64,000 bases of DNA, from positions 1 to 64,000 of IMG/VR virus record IMGVR_UViG_3300042882_001169, one strand, 5' to 3'. This document shows, one piece after another, positions 1 through 7,369 of the stretch (positions are counted from its first letter, which is position 1; every line of letters starts with the position of its first letter). Both the position numbers and the translations under genes were made by a program. This stretch comes from a virus. The notes beneath the pieces are model-generated. The model was not told the origin of the DNA, searched no databases, and saw only the letters and a program-made list of their open reading frames with translations.

Positions 1-75
1 TCTATTCTTGCTGGAGATATCGAATCAATGAACCAATACCAAAGAGGTAAACAAAACGCAACATTAAATAATTAG
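1..75 (+). CDS. C-terminal end of an upstream gene (partial)
   Basis: An open frame enters from the left edge and encodes 24 residues (SILAGDIESMNQYQRGKQNA and four more) before a TAG stop at 73-75. Only the tail of the protein is visible, so no function can be assigned. It lies 5 nt before the next gene on the same strand and is probably in the same operon. TAG is used as a stop only here and at 25814 in the window. Confidence 0.6.
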   Translation, partial: SILAGDIESMNQYQRGKQNATLNN

Positions 76-80
76 AAAAT

Positions 81-512
81 ATGGACTTTGCACCAAATTA
101 TAAATTAAAAAGACCAAGTAATTCTGGATCATCTCTTGAAGGACAGACATCTATGTTGGTAAGTGAACTAATGAATGCAGCAACAAGTTTTCATAAGTTG
201 CATTTAAAAGTTACAGGATTAGGTTCGTTTGCTTCTCACAAGGCATTGAATGAATTATACGATGCATTACCGGGACATGCTGATGCTTTAGCAGAAGGAT
301 TCCAAGGTGCTGCAGAAAAATTATTAAATTATGAAGATTCTGCTCCAAGAATTTTGAATTCTGTAGAAGAAGCATTATCTTATATGAGAGAATTATGTCA
401 ACAAGTTAATTCATTGCAGGCAGTTATGCCATACAGTGAAATTGTAAATGACCTTGACATGATTAAAAGTACAATGAATAGTATCAAGTATAAGTTACTA
501 TTCTTAAAATAA
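81..512 (+). CDS. Dps/ferritin-like four-helix protein
   Basis: A 143-aa protein whose residues 41-72 align without gaps to the ferroxidase segment of E. coli Dps (residues 51-82). H41 matches H51, H53 matches H63, D68 matches D78 and E72 matches E82, and the G-x-x-F-x-x-H and H-x-D-x-x-A-E spacings are kept. The position of Dps D67 is N57 here, so one metal ligand is changed. Known Dps proteins form 12-mers that oxidise and store iron and protect DNA; in a phage it might act inside the virion or on host iron/DNA. That role is inference. It directly precedes a conserved virion protein (30 nt gap), which suggests a structural or packaged role. The N-terminal 20 residues are polar and low-complexity. 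The fold call is good; activity is uncertain because of the N57 change. Confidence 0.6.
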   Translation: MDFAPNYKLKRPSNSGSSLEGQTSMLVSELMNAATSFHKLHLKVTGLGSFASHKALNELYDALPGHADALAEGFQGAAEKLLNYEDSAPRILNSVEEALSYMRELCQQVNSLQAVMPYSEIVNDLDMIKSTMNSIKYKLLFLK

Positions 513-520
513 AATTTTTA

Positions 521-531
521 TTAACTTTAAA
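521..531 (+). promoter_or_regulatory. TTAACTTTAAA leader motif
   Basis: The 11-mer TTAACTTTAAA ends 11 nt before the ATG at 543. The same 11-mer sits 11 nt before the ATG at 2877 and 12 nt before the ATG at 30060. There is no Shine-Dalgarno sequence at any of the three. It could be a translation enhancer or part of a promoter; the role is inferred from fixed spacing only. Confidence 0.4.
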
Positions 532-542
532 TATATTGTAAA

Positions 543-2177
543 ATGGCTTATTTTCCACATGCCTACCAGAAGGCTTTAGTTGCTAACTCTTTAGTTGCAA
601 CAGCTGGTACTGCAAGTTCTGCTTTAACAGCAGGTCAACTTGCCTTAATTAGTGCAACGACTAACGCGTCAGTTGCATTGTCAGCAGGTGTTTCTCCTGC
701 TTATTCTACAACTCCGCTTGCTTATTTAGCGCAGGGTAGTTTTCACACCGTAGACAAACTTGGACCTTTTCACGGAGGTTACAAAGAGTCTGTAAAATCT
801 AAAGGGATCAATCCTAAGTACATTAGTTCATTTACTGTATCTGAACCATCTAACCCTGTGCAAGATATTTTCCAAATATCTGCTATTGCTGGATGTAAAG
901 TTACTTGTGACACTACTTACAGATTAAGATTAGATCTTAAAGGTTCTCCTGCATTACGTTTCTTAACTCACAATGCTTACTTTACATTAGATGCTTACAC
1001 AGGATGTTGTGATGAGGCAAAAAATAATGTAGATCCAAACATTGTATTGTTAGGATGGGCAGACAGATTGGCTTTATATCCAACTGTAAAAGATTTTGTA
1101 CAAGGTAAAGTATGGAACAGAGTATTAAATGCTGGTGTTGCTGCTACTTCTACTGCTGCAGGTACAGCAGGTATTATTACTGTTACAGACAGAACAGGTA
1201 TTGTTGGTGGTGATAGAGTAATCTTCACTCCAACTACTGCTTCATCTGCTACAGGTTCTACTATCAATGGTAACTTGTTTACTGTAGGTACAGCTGCTGC
1301 TACAGGATTTACTGTAGGACAAGTACTTTCTGGAACTGGTGTTGCTGCTGGTACAACTATTGTAGCTTTAGTTTCTGGTGGTGGTGGTACAGGTTCAACT
1401 TTTACAGTTAACATTGCACAAACTGTTGCTTCAACAACTATTACTTCAGCGTCTCCTTTGACTGCATATGTTTCTACTGCTCATGTTCCTGCTACAGGTG
1501 CTGGTACAGTACAACTTGTTGCTGCAAGTAATCTTCAAACTCCAAGTACAACAAATTTAGGTACAATAACGACTACTGCCGGTACTGTTACTAAAATTTA
1601 TGATGCTATTAATTCAGCTACTTATGTACCATTAACTGGTGCTACTGCTCCTGATACTATAGATTCATTCTTTGAAATTGTAGGTGCTTATGTAGATACT
1701 GTATTTGGTGACTGTTCTTTTTCTCCAAGAGACCATGTAGAATATCAACCAATTGAAATCTATGCTTCTATTACAGCATTAGACCCATTAGGAAATCAGT
1801 GTTTAGCTCAATGTTTTGTTCCTGCAGAGGTTCAACAAGCTATTCAAGGTAGAGGTTTTGGTGAAACTCTTATTAGAGAATTAATCTTAGCTAAGAGATA
1901 CCAACAAGAACCATGGCAGCAAGATCCTCGTTTGAGAGAAGTTCTTGATTATAGTCCATTTGCTGAAGTAACACGTGCAAATAAATATCTTATTTACAAC
2001 TTGTTACACAGCGTTCCTCGTAAGAGCAATCCTTCTGGAACAATGGATAATGATCAATACTTAATCAGAATCTTTGTACCTCAATCTGTAGGTCGTTTGA
2101 CTGCTCTTGAGCAAGGTATATCATACTGGTTATCTACTGCTAATAACTGGGATTGTACTTTCACAGTATTACCGTAA
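543..2177 (+). CDS. Conserved phage virion protein (possible major structural protein) with repeat insert
   Basis: A 544-aa protein that resembles a family seen in environmental phage genomes, recognised by the segments KLGPFHGGYKES, INPKYISSF, KGSPALRFLTHNAY and DAYTGCC in the first 170 residues, and GFGETLIRELILAKRY and NPSGTMDNDQYL near the end. I know of no proven function for the family; a major capsid or tail role is a guess based on its place after the Dps-like gene, its strong terminator and its size. Residues about 195-345 are an Ala/Gly/Thr-rich insert. It contains the module FTVGQVLSGTGVAAGTTI, a beta-structured repeat common in phage surface proteins, so the insert probably faces outward. 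The start follows an A/T-rich leader without Shine-Dalgarno. The transcript ends at the hairpin at 2201-2230. Confidence 0.65.
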   Translation: MAYFPHAYQKALVANSLVATAGTASSALTAGQLALISATTNASVALSAGVSPAYSTTPLAYLAQGSFHTVDKLGPFHGGYKESVKSKGINPKYISSFTVSEPSNPVQDIFQISAIAGCKVTCDTTYRLRLDLKGSPALRFLTHNAYFTLDAYTGCCDEAKNNVDPNIVLLGWADRLALYPTVKDFVQGKVWNRVLNAGVAATSTAAGTAGIITVTDRTGIVGGDRVIFTPTTASSATGSTINGNLFTVGTAAATGFTVGQVLSGTGVAAGTTIVALVSGGGGTGSTFTVNIAQTVASTTITSASPLTAYVSTAHVPATGAGTVQLVAASNLQTPSTTNLGTITTTAGTVTKIYDAINSATYVPLTGATAPDTIDSFFEIVGAYVDTVFGDCSFSPRDHVEYQPIEIYASITALDPLGNQCLAQCFVPAEVQQAIQGRGFGETLIRELILAKRYQQEPWQQDPRLREVLDYSPFAEVTRANKYLIYNLLHSVPRKSNPSGTMDNDQYLIRIFVPQSVGRLTALEQGISYWLSTANNWDCTFTVLP

Positions 2178-2200
2178 GCATAAAGCATATAAACAAATCA

Positions 2201-2230
2201 GAGGAAGTATTAATTTGCTTCCTCTTTTTT
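2201..2230 (+). terminator. Rho-independent terminator
   Basis: GAGGAAG (2201-2207) pairs perfectly with CTTCCTC (2218-2224) across a 10-nt loop and is followed by six T (2225-2230). It lies 24 nt after the stop of the virion protein gene and separates it from the next transcription unit. Confidence 0.9.
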
Positions 2231-2244
2231 GTTTTATTTAATTA

Positions 2245-2266
2245 TTTTTTGTAAATTCATATTGTA
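2245..2266 (+). promoter_or_regulatory. Candidate phage promoter (motif copy 1)
   Basis: TTTTTT followed by GTAAATTCATATTGTA lies directly after the terminator and 25 nt before the ATG at 2292. The core GTAAATT[C/A]NNANTGT[A/G] recurs at 11483, 28386 and 30006, each time before a gene that begins a unit. A promoter role is inferred from position and recurrence. Confidence 0.5.
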
Positions 2267-2291
2267 GTAATGATATAAATATAAATGAGTT

Positions 2292-2858
2292 ATGGCGATT
2301 AAACATCATCTTTGTTTGGATATTCCAGAAACAGCTTGTGAAAATATAATTAGAATATTAGATGCATCTGTATATGGAGAAGGATTGGCGATTGATTGTC
2401 CAAGACTTGATATATATTTACCTGGTTTTTCTTTACCAATTTATTACACAGAAGATGATGGTCTTGCTCCAAACTTTGTGTTGAATTTATCAACATCAGA
2501 TTTAGGAATCACAGCACCTAACACAGATCCGGGAATTCTTCCTGATGGATTATATACAATTAGATATAGTGTATCTCCTAACGATTTAGTTTTTGTACAA
2601 TACTATCATTTAAGAACAACACATTTAGTAAACACATATTACAGAGAAATTTGTAAAGTACAATTACAAGCATGTGAACCTACTGCAGAACAACACCAAA
2701 AAATGCATGATTTAAGATACATTAAAATGTATGCTGATGCTGCAAAAGCAAAAGCAGAATATTGTCATGCACCAGTTCAAGCTGTAGAGATGTATGAATA
2801 TGCAGAACGATTGCTTGCAAAATATCTTACTGGATGTTGTATAACATGTAATCATTAA
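2292..2858 (+). CDS. Conserved phage protein of unknown function, Cys-tail
   Basis: A 188-aa protein that opens the cysteine-rich block. The first 120 residues look beta-rich, with DGLYTIRYSVSPND followed by VQYYHLRTT. Residues 125-185 are helical, and the end is CCITCNH, with three cysteines in a short motif. I do not recognise a named family. The pattern of a beta domain plus a helical tail, and the position before adhesin-like genes, fits a virion component or assembly partner, but this is inference. ATG at 2284 opens a frame that stops after five codons, so ATG 2292 is the start. Confidence 0.6.
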   Translation: MAIKHHLCLDIPETACENIIRILDASVYGEGLAIDCPRLDIYLPGFSLPIYYTEDDGLAPNFVLNLSTSDLGITAPNTDPGILPDGLYTIRYSVSPNDLVFVQYYHLRTTHLVNTYYREICKVQLQACEPTAEQHQKMHDLRYIKMYADAAKAKAEYCHAPVQAVEMYEYAERLLAKYLTGCCITCNH

Positions 2859-2865
2859 CTTTAAA
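2855..2865 (+). promoter_or_regulatory. TTAACTTTAAA leader motif
   Basis: Second copy of the 11-mer. It overlaps the TAA stop (2856-2858) of the preceding gene and ends exactly 11 nt before the ATG at 2877, the same spacing as the copy at 521-531. This argues for a role in translation coupling or initiation more than for a promoter. Confidence 0.4.
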
Positions 2866-2876
2866 TACCAAAACCA

Positions 2877-3032
2877 ATGGCACAATGTAATAACTGTAAA
2901 ACTACTTTAAGCTGCGGCTGTCAAAACAGAAGAGCTTCTAATGGCGTACAAGTATGCTCAAATTGTTTAACACAGTATGAGCAACAAATTGCAGCGTTAA
3001 AAAACAATCAAGCACTTAATAAAAACAAATAA
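2877..3032 (+). CDS. 51-aa zinc-ribbon-like miniprotein
   Basis: A short frame reading MAQCNNCKTTLSCGC and onward, ending in KNNQALNKNK. It has CxxC at residues 4-7, CxC at 13-15 and CxxC at 27-30, which gives six cysteines able to hold zinc as a ribbon or knuckle, followed by a short helical Lys/Asn-rich tail. Its stop TAA overlaps the next ATG (TAATG at 3030-3034), so the two genes are translationally coupled. Similar small CxxC proteins are common in environmental phages of this type; function unknown. Gene status is supported by the coupling, the leader motif and the cysteine pattern. Confidence 0.7.
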   Translation: MAQCNNCKTTLSCGCQNRRASNGVQVCSNCLTQYEQQIAALKNNQALNKNK

Positions 3033-3283
3033 TGAATTCATCTGAACACAGTTGTACATCATCAGAATTAATACGAATAAATGAAGTATTCGCACAATCT
3101 GTGTATGCAAGATATAAGCAAAAGAGATATGGTTTAAAAAACTGTAGTGCTCTTATTGATGCTGATTTTGCTGATGATTTACGCAACTTGTTAGTTCGTG
3201 CAACTGAAATGGAAGCATGTTTGTGCATAATGAGTAACGGTTGTTCATTATCAACAATTAAAGAAAGAATAAATACATTATAA
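3032..3283 (+). CDS. Small hypothetical protein (83 aa)
   Basis: A mostly helical protein with four cysteines and no motif I recognise. It starts inside the stop codon of the zinc-ribbon miniprotein and ends 2 nt before the next gene, so it is the middle member of a tight three-gene run. The acidic helix around DADFADDLRNLLVRATEME suggests an interaction surface. A minus-strand frame over the same region lacks such coupling and is a shadow. Role probably in assembly or folding of the neighbouring Cys-rich proteins, but this is only guilt by association. Confidence 0.6.
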   Translation: MNSSEHSCTSSELIRINEVFAQSVYARYKQKRYGLKNCSALIDADFADDLRNLLVRATEMEACLCIMSNGCSLSTIKERINTL

Positions 3284-3285
3284 AC

Positions 3286-4905
3286 ATGGGAGTACCAGTA
3301 AATAATCCAGGTTCAAATAGAGAAAACTGTCCAAAAATATCTACAGCATGTGTGATATGGCAAGGACCAGATATTCCTTGTATAGATTTATGTGCTGGTG
3401 ATGCCATAGATGAAGTTGTATTTAAACTTGCAACTTACTTATGTGAGTTGTCAGAAAATATTTTTGATATTAATAATATCGAATTTGCATGTTTACTTCC
3501 ACCGGATGCTCCACGCGAAGACACGCCTACAAATCTTGAAGAACTAATTCAGTTAATAATTAACTATGTGTGTGACGGAAGTGTTACACCATTATTAGCA
3601 GCAAGAACTGTTGGTGTAACATCATCAAATGAACCAATAATAGAATTACCAGATGGTATTGCTTATTTTGATGAAAATGGTGATTACATAACTGTATTAG
3701 AACAATCAAAATACATTAAGGTTGCTGCAACTAAATTAGCAGAAACTATACTTTTAATAAACACAACTCAAGGTAGAATTTTTAATGCTGAAAAAGCAAT
3801 AAAAAATTTAGAAAATGAGTTTGCTAAAGCATCAACAGCTTCTACTAATGATATTTATGTTGTTTCACAATGTGCGTCAAGTGGTACACCTGGACAACAA
3901 ATTTTAATTCAAGATGCTTTTACAGTATTTGAAAGAAACTATTGTAATTTAACTTCTGTTATTGGAACTGCTGCTTTATTATATCGTGGTATAAACTCTC
4001 AAATTCCAAACTTGCCTAATTTGCCTCAATTGATGAATAGCTCATTGCAAATGAAAGCAATACCTACATGGTCAGTTTCTGTAAATAATATTGGAGCTTC
4101 ACTTACTAATTTGTGGTTAACAATTGGAGATATGAGAAGCAAGATAATTCAAATTGCAAATGCTACATTTGATGTTCCTTGCGTTTTAGTGTCTCCTGAA
4201 AACATAACAATGGGTTCTGTTAATGAATATTATGGACAAGTTTTTTGGGAAAAGCCATCTGTAGATAGTGTTCAGGTACCTACATCGTATCTTATTGAAG
4301 TTTATGATTTAAAAGATACAGACTTAAAAAATCCGTTGTTTTCAAAAACTCAATCAGAAAATAAAACAAATACTGTAAATATTACAAGTGAAAATATAAC
4401 AGCTGACATTGAGTATTTAATACAAATTTCTTCAATATATAAATGTGGAAAATCTAAACCTTCAAGTTTAGTAAGTAAATTACTCACAACAACTATTTAT
4501 TTTGAAACTTTAGCAACGATTAACACAGAATCTTTTGAAGCAAGTTGTATTAATAATAATGACGATGAACGATTAGATTACACTGGTTCAAAAAGTTCAT
4601 TGTTTTTTGAAATAATAAACATTGCTACAAAATTAAAAGTTCCAAATGAAACAAGAAATACTTTAAATATTATTGCAAGATTTGCAATTGCAAGTTGTGA
4701 AAATGGTTCAGAAACTGCATATGAAGATGTAACATTTGAAATTTTACCAGGTGAATATCAATCAAATACTTATGAATTTTTTGCAGAAAAATTTACAAAT
4801 TGTATTGATGGTTCGTGTGGAGCATATAGTAAGTATTTATTATGTGGTGTATTTGTTTCTAATCCTGTGATTCAGTTTGATTCTAAATACGGTAGTTGTA
4901 AATAA
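3286..4905 (+). CDS. Virion adhesin-type protein with CVIWQGPDIPC module and FN3 domain
   Basis: A 539-aa protein. Residues about 20-58 hold a module (ACVIWQGPDIPCIDLC then a helix ending in LCEL) that recurs near the N-termini of the products at 4929 and 7370. Residues 145-185 form a likely coiled coil that may trimerise the protein. Residues 300-395 look like a fibronectin type III domain, with strand pattern VxVSPENI, GQVFWEKP, YLIEVYD and YLIQISSIYKCGKS. The C-terminal 140 residues are beta-rich with paired cysteines. I infer a tail-fibre or surface-decoration protein, with the shared module as a probable docking domain. The next gene follows after 23 nt of A-rich leader. Confidence 0.6.
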   Translation: MGVPVNNPGSNRENCPKISTACVIWQGPDIPCIDLCAGDAIDEVVFKLATYLCELSENIFDINNIEFACLLPPDAPREDTPTNLEELIQLIINYVCDGSVTPLLAARTVGVTSSNEPIIELPDGIAYFDENGDYITVLEQSKYIKVAATKLAETILLINTTQGRIFNAEKAIKNLENEFAKASTASTNDIYVVSQCASSGTPGQQILIQDAFTVFERNYCNLTSVIGTAALLYRGINSQIPNLPNLPQLMNSSLQMKAIPTWSVSVNNIGASLTNLWLTIGDMRSKIIQIANATFDVPCVLVSPENITMGSVNEYYGQVFWEKPSVDSVQVPTSYLIEVYDLKDTDLKNPLFSKTQSENKTNTVNITSENITADIEYLIQISSIYKCGKSKPSSLVSKLLTTTIYFETLATINTESFEASCINNNDDERLDYTGSKSSLFFEIINIATKLKVPNETRNTLNIIARFAIASCENGSETAYEDVTFEILPGEYQSNTYEFFAEKFTNCIDGSCGAYSKYLLCGVFVSNPVIQFDSKYGSCK

Positions 4906-4928
4906 TAAAAATTAAAAAAATATATAAA

Positions 4929-5597
4929 ATGGCATGTACAGATCCTAATTGCAATTCAGCATGTAATTGTAATCAATGTTGTCCTCCAACTCCACCACCG
5001 GTTCCACCTACTCCACCTGAATGTGAAGGAACAGATTGTGTTGAACTTTATGATGGAAATTGTGTAATATATACTGGTACTGATCTTAATTGTATTGGTA
5101 TACAGACTAATGATAATATTAATACTATTGTACAATTATTGGCAACAAGAATTTGTGATTGTTGTTTAAGTAGCACTTTAACAATTGAAAAAACAGCAAG
5201 TGATTTAACACCAATTGTTGAATCTGAAATTACATTTACAATTGTTATAAGCAATGCGGGTAACGGTACACAAACAAATGTTATTGTTGAAGATGCATTA
5301 CCATCAGGATTTGAACTGATAAGTTATACTGTAACAGATGGTACATATACAGGTGGTTTATTTTGGCTAATTGGAAACATGGCTCCATATCAAGTATCAG
5401 TGTTGACAATGGTGGTTAAAGTTAAGTGTTTAGGTCCTTATGAGAATGTTGCATTTGTAAGATCTGATCAAACAGAAGAATTAGAATCAAGCGTTACAAT
5501 TGTACCAGAAGTATTATGTACAAGTTGTTGTGAAAATCCAATTACATATTTCTTAAACTATGCTTCTCTAACAGCAGGTTACACTAATAACAATTAA
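4929..5597 (+). CDS. Cys/Pro-rich protein with shared docking module and DUF11 domain
   Basis: A 222-aa protein. Residues 1-35 are very rich in Cys and Pro (a CNCNQCC cluster, then repeated PPxPP). Residues 36-77 hold the shared module NCVIYTGTDLNCIGIQ ending in CDCC. Residues 80-185 match the DUF11 Ig-like repeat: LTIEKTASDLTP, VIVEDALPSGFEL, then W.IGNMAP and VVKVKC. DUF11 domains are known in bacterial surface proteins; here it probably extends an adhesin from the virion. The last 30 residues end shortly after another CTSCCENP cluster, so the protein is shorter than most DUF11 adhesins and may once have been longer. Confidence 0.65.
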   Translation: MACTDPNCNSACNCNQCCPPTPPPVPPTPPECEGTDCVELYDGNCVIYTGTDLNCIGIQTNDNINTIVQLLATRICDCCLSSTLTIEKTASDLTPIVESEITFTIVISNAGNGTQTNVIVEDALPSGFELISYTVTDGTYTGGLFWLIGNMAPYQVSVLTMVVKVKCLGPYENVAFVRSDQTEELESSVTIVPEVLCTSCCENPITYFLNYASLTAGYTNNN

Positions 5598-5609
5598 AAT
5601 TAAAAAAAA

Positions 5610-6665
5610 ATGGCAGGAGATATAAGCATATTTAATGATGCAATAGAAGGTGGACTCATATTAACAAAGTTTAATTTATGTTGTCCAGATTGTGATGGTC
5701 CATACTCTTTGAGTAATTATCAAGATTTTGAAATATTTTATGAAATTTATGAAGGTGCTTTAGCAAACGAAAATGATGTAGGCGATATATGTTGTCTTTC
5801 TATATTTGCAGACACAGAAAAAATATTAAAATTTTTAGAAAGTTATGGTCCTGACTTTCCAGATTTACAACATATTCCAACTTCTTATGCTGATGCTTAC
5901 ACGCAATGTGGATCAACATCTGATTTTATGTTTTATGTAAATCAGTTGTCTTTATTATTAGGTGATGTATCTCCTGGTACTAATTTTATACAATTTTATG
6001 TTGAAAATTTCGGAATAGTAGAAATTAATACTATTAGTGGTCATAGTGGATTAAAATTCATATATGAATTTTTATTATCAACAGGACTTACACAATCTGA
6101 AATGCAAAACATGTTTATGATAATTATGGGTGATCCAAAAAAACCTGAATCAGCCAAAGGACTTTTAATAAGATGCATTAATGATGATATATTAATGTCA
6201 CATGCTGAACCTTATTATACTTTTTTAGAAAATTATTTTGGTTCTAATTTGTACTTATGTTTACAAACTCAAAGAGATAGACAAGGTACTGTTACTACAT
6301 ATACATATTCAAATATTTTACCAGAACCTACTTTAGTAAATGGTCAACCATTTTATGTAATTAATTACAATGAAAGCGGAGTGGTAGGAAAATATTATGT
6401 GTTCTGGAGTACTGCAAATAGCAGATGGGAAGTTTGGAGTGGATTTAATACTACTACAAACGTAGGTACTGGAACATTCCATTCATCATTATTAAATCCT
6501 TCATTAGACTTATTTATAACTGCAATTAATTGGGATGATGAAGCAAGTTTAGATCAAGGTGTTGTACTTGATTCAAGTTTAAAAGTAGAATGTATTGGTG
6601 ACTGTCGATTTAGAGGTTTAAGTGCACGCTTAGGTTCTCCTGTTGAAAAAACAATAAATAAATAA
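5610..6665 (+). CDS. Cys-containing virion-associated protein, paralogue of the 6690 product
   Basis: A 351-aa protein. The N-terminal part (CCPDC near residue 25, ICCLSIFADTEKILKFLE near residue 70) parallels the product of the next gene (CCPSC, then a helix containing NTFLRLAEAKGW and a CC). Residues 238-315 form a separate domain, VNGQPFYVINY followed by KYYVFWSTANSRWEVW, that resembles residues 160-230 of the 895-aa adhesin (LNGKPYYKLDF, FYVWYNDNTDLWSF). This aromatic pattern may be a small carbohydrate-binding or beta-sandwich unit, which is inference. The family is not one I can name. Position within the adhesin cluster supports a surface role. Confidence 0.55.
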   Translation: MAGDISIFNDAIEGGLILTKFNLCCPDCDGPYSLSNYQDFEIFYEIYEGALANENDVGDICCLSIFADTEKILKFLESYGPDFPDLQHIPTSYADAYTQCGSTSDFMFYVNQLSLLLGDVSPGTNFIQFYVENFGIVEINTISGHSGLKFIYEFLLSTGLTQSEMQNMFMIIMGDPKKPESAKGLLIRCINDDILMSHAEPYYTFLENYFGSNLYLCLQTQRDRQGTVTTYTYSNILPEPTLVNGQPFYVINYNESGVVGKYYVFWSTANSRWEVWSGFNTTTNVGTGTFHSSLLNPSLDLFITAINWDDEASLDQGVVLDSSLKVECIGDCRFRGLSARLGSPVEKTINK

Positions 6666-6689
6666 AAACAACTATAAAACTATATAATC

Positions 6690-7349
6690 ATGCCTTGTTT
6701 AAGTCCTTTTAAAAAATATATTGACGATTTGTTTGAAGCATACGATGCAACAGGTGGAGCGTTAGATCTTTCTGAATTTATGAATAATACTGCTGGAGAT
6801 ACAGTTAACAGTGCTCCTGGCACACTTGGTAATTATCCAACTCCTGAGTATTGTTGTCCAAGTTGCGATGCAATAGACGACCCTTGTGGAAACATTTATT
6901 TTTTTGGAGGAGTAAATACTTTTCTACGATTGGCAGAAGCTAAAGGATGGACTGGTAATCCGGGAAGTGTACCATGCTGTTATAACTTTATGGGTGTGTA
7001 TAAAAAAATAATGGCATTAGAAGGAGCAATGTGTTGGTCATCTATTGAAAGATGTTGTAATGAATTTGATAATTGTTTTAAAACATTTGAAACTAATGCA
7101 CCAGTTGGTTGTTATCAAAAATTAATGGATGCAGGTGTTGTTGAATACGGTGCTATTGACGATCCTGATAATATTTGTTTTTTAAAAACTTATTTAGACG
7201 AAAGATATGAGGATCCAAATGCAACGTGTAAATTTATTGAACAAATTATGAAAGCATCTATTTTAATTGTTTGTCCTGTTGGAAGTGACGAAGTATGGGT
7301 GATAACATCAGAAGCTTATATGTTATGGTGTGAGACTCAACAACCATAA
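6690..7349 (+). CDS. Cys-rich helical protein, paralogue of 5610 N-terminus
   Basis: A 219-aa protein with about 17 cysteines, many paired (CCPSC, PCCYN, RCCNEFDNC). It lacks the NGxPxY domain of its neighbour and looks mainly helical. The similarity in order and spacing of the CCPxC motif and following helix to the 5610 product suggests an old duplication. The cysteines could bind metal or form disulfides in the mature particle. No known family recognised. Confidence 0.55.
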   Translation: MPCLSPFKKYIDDLFEAYDATGGALDLSEFMNNTAGDTVNSAPGTLGNYPTPEYCCPSCDAIDDPCGNIYFFGGVNTFLRLAEAKGWTGNPGSVPCCYNFMGVYKKIMALEGAMCWSSIERCCNEFDNCFKTFETNAPVGCYQKLMDAGVVEYGAIDDPDNICFLKTYLDERYEDPNATCKFIEQIMKASILIVCPVGSDEVWVITSEAYMLWCETQQP

Positions 7350-7369
7350 TAATATTAAAAAATACAAAT

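Noticed and set aside
995-1414. A 139-aa minus-strand open frame opposite the virion protein
   Set aside because: It mirrors the Ala/Gly/Thr-rich insert, giving a Val/Pro/Thr-rich product with no family likeness, and it has no leader or neighbours on that strand.
3016-3228. A 70-aa minus-strand frame over the 83-aa gene
   Set aside because: The plus-strand gene is coupled to its neighbours by TAATG and 2-nt spacing, which the minus frame lacks.
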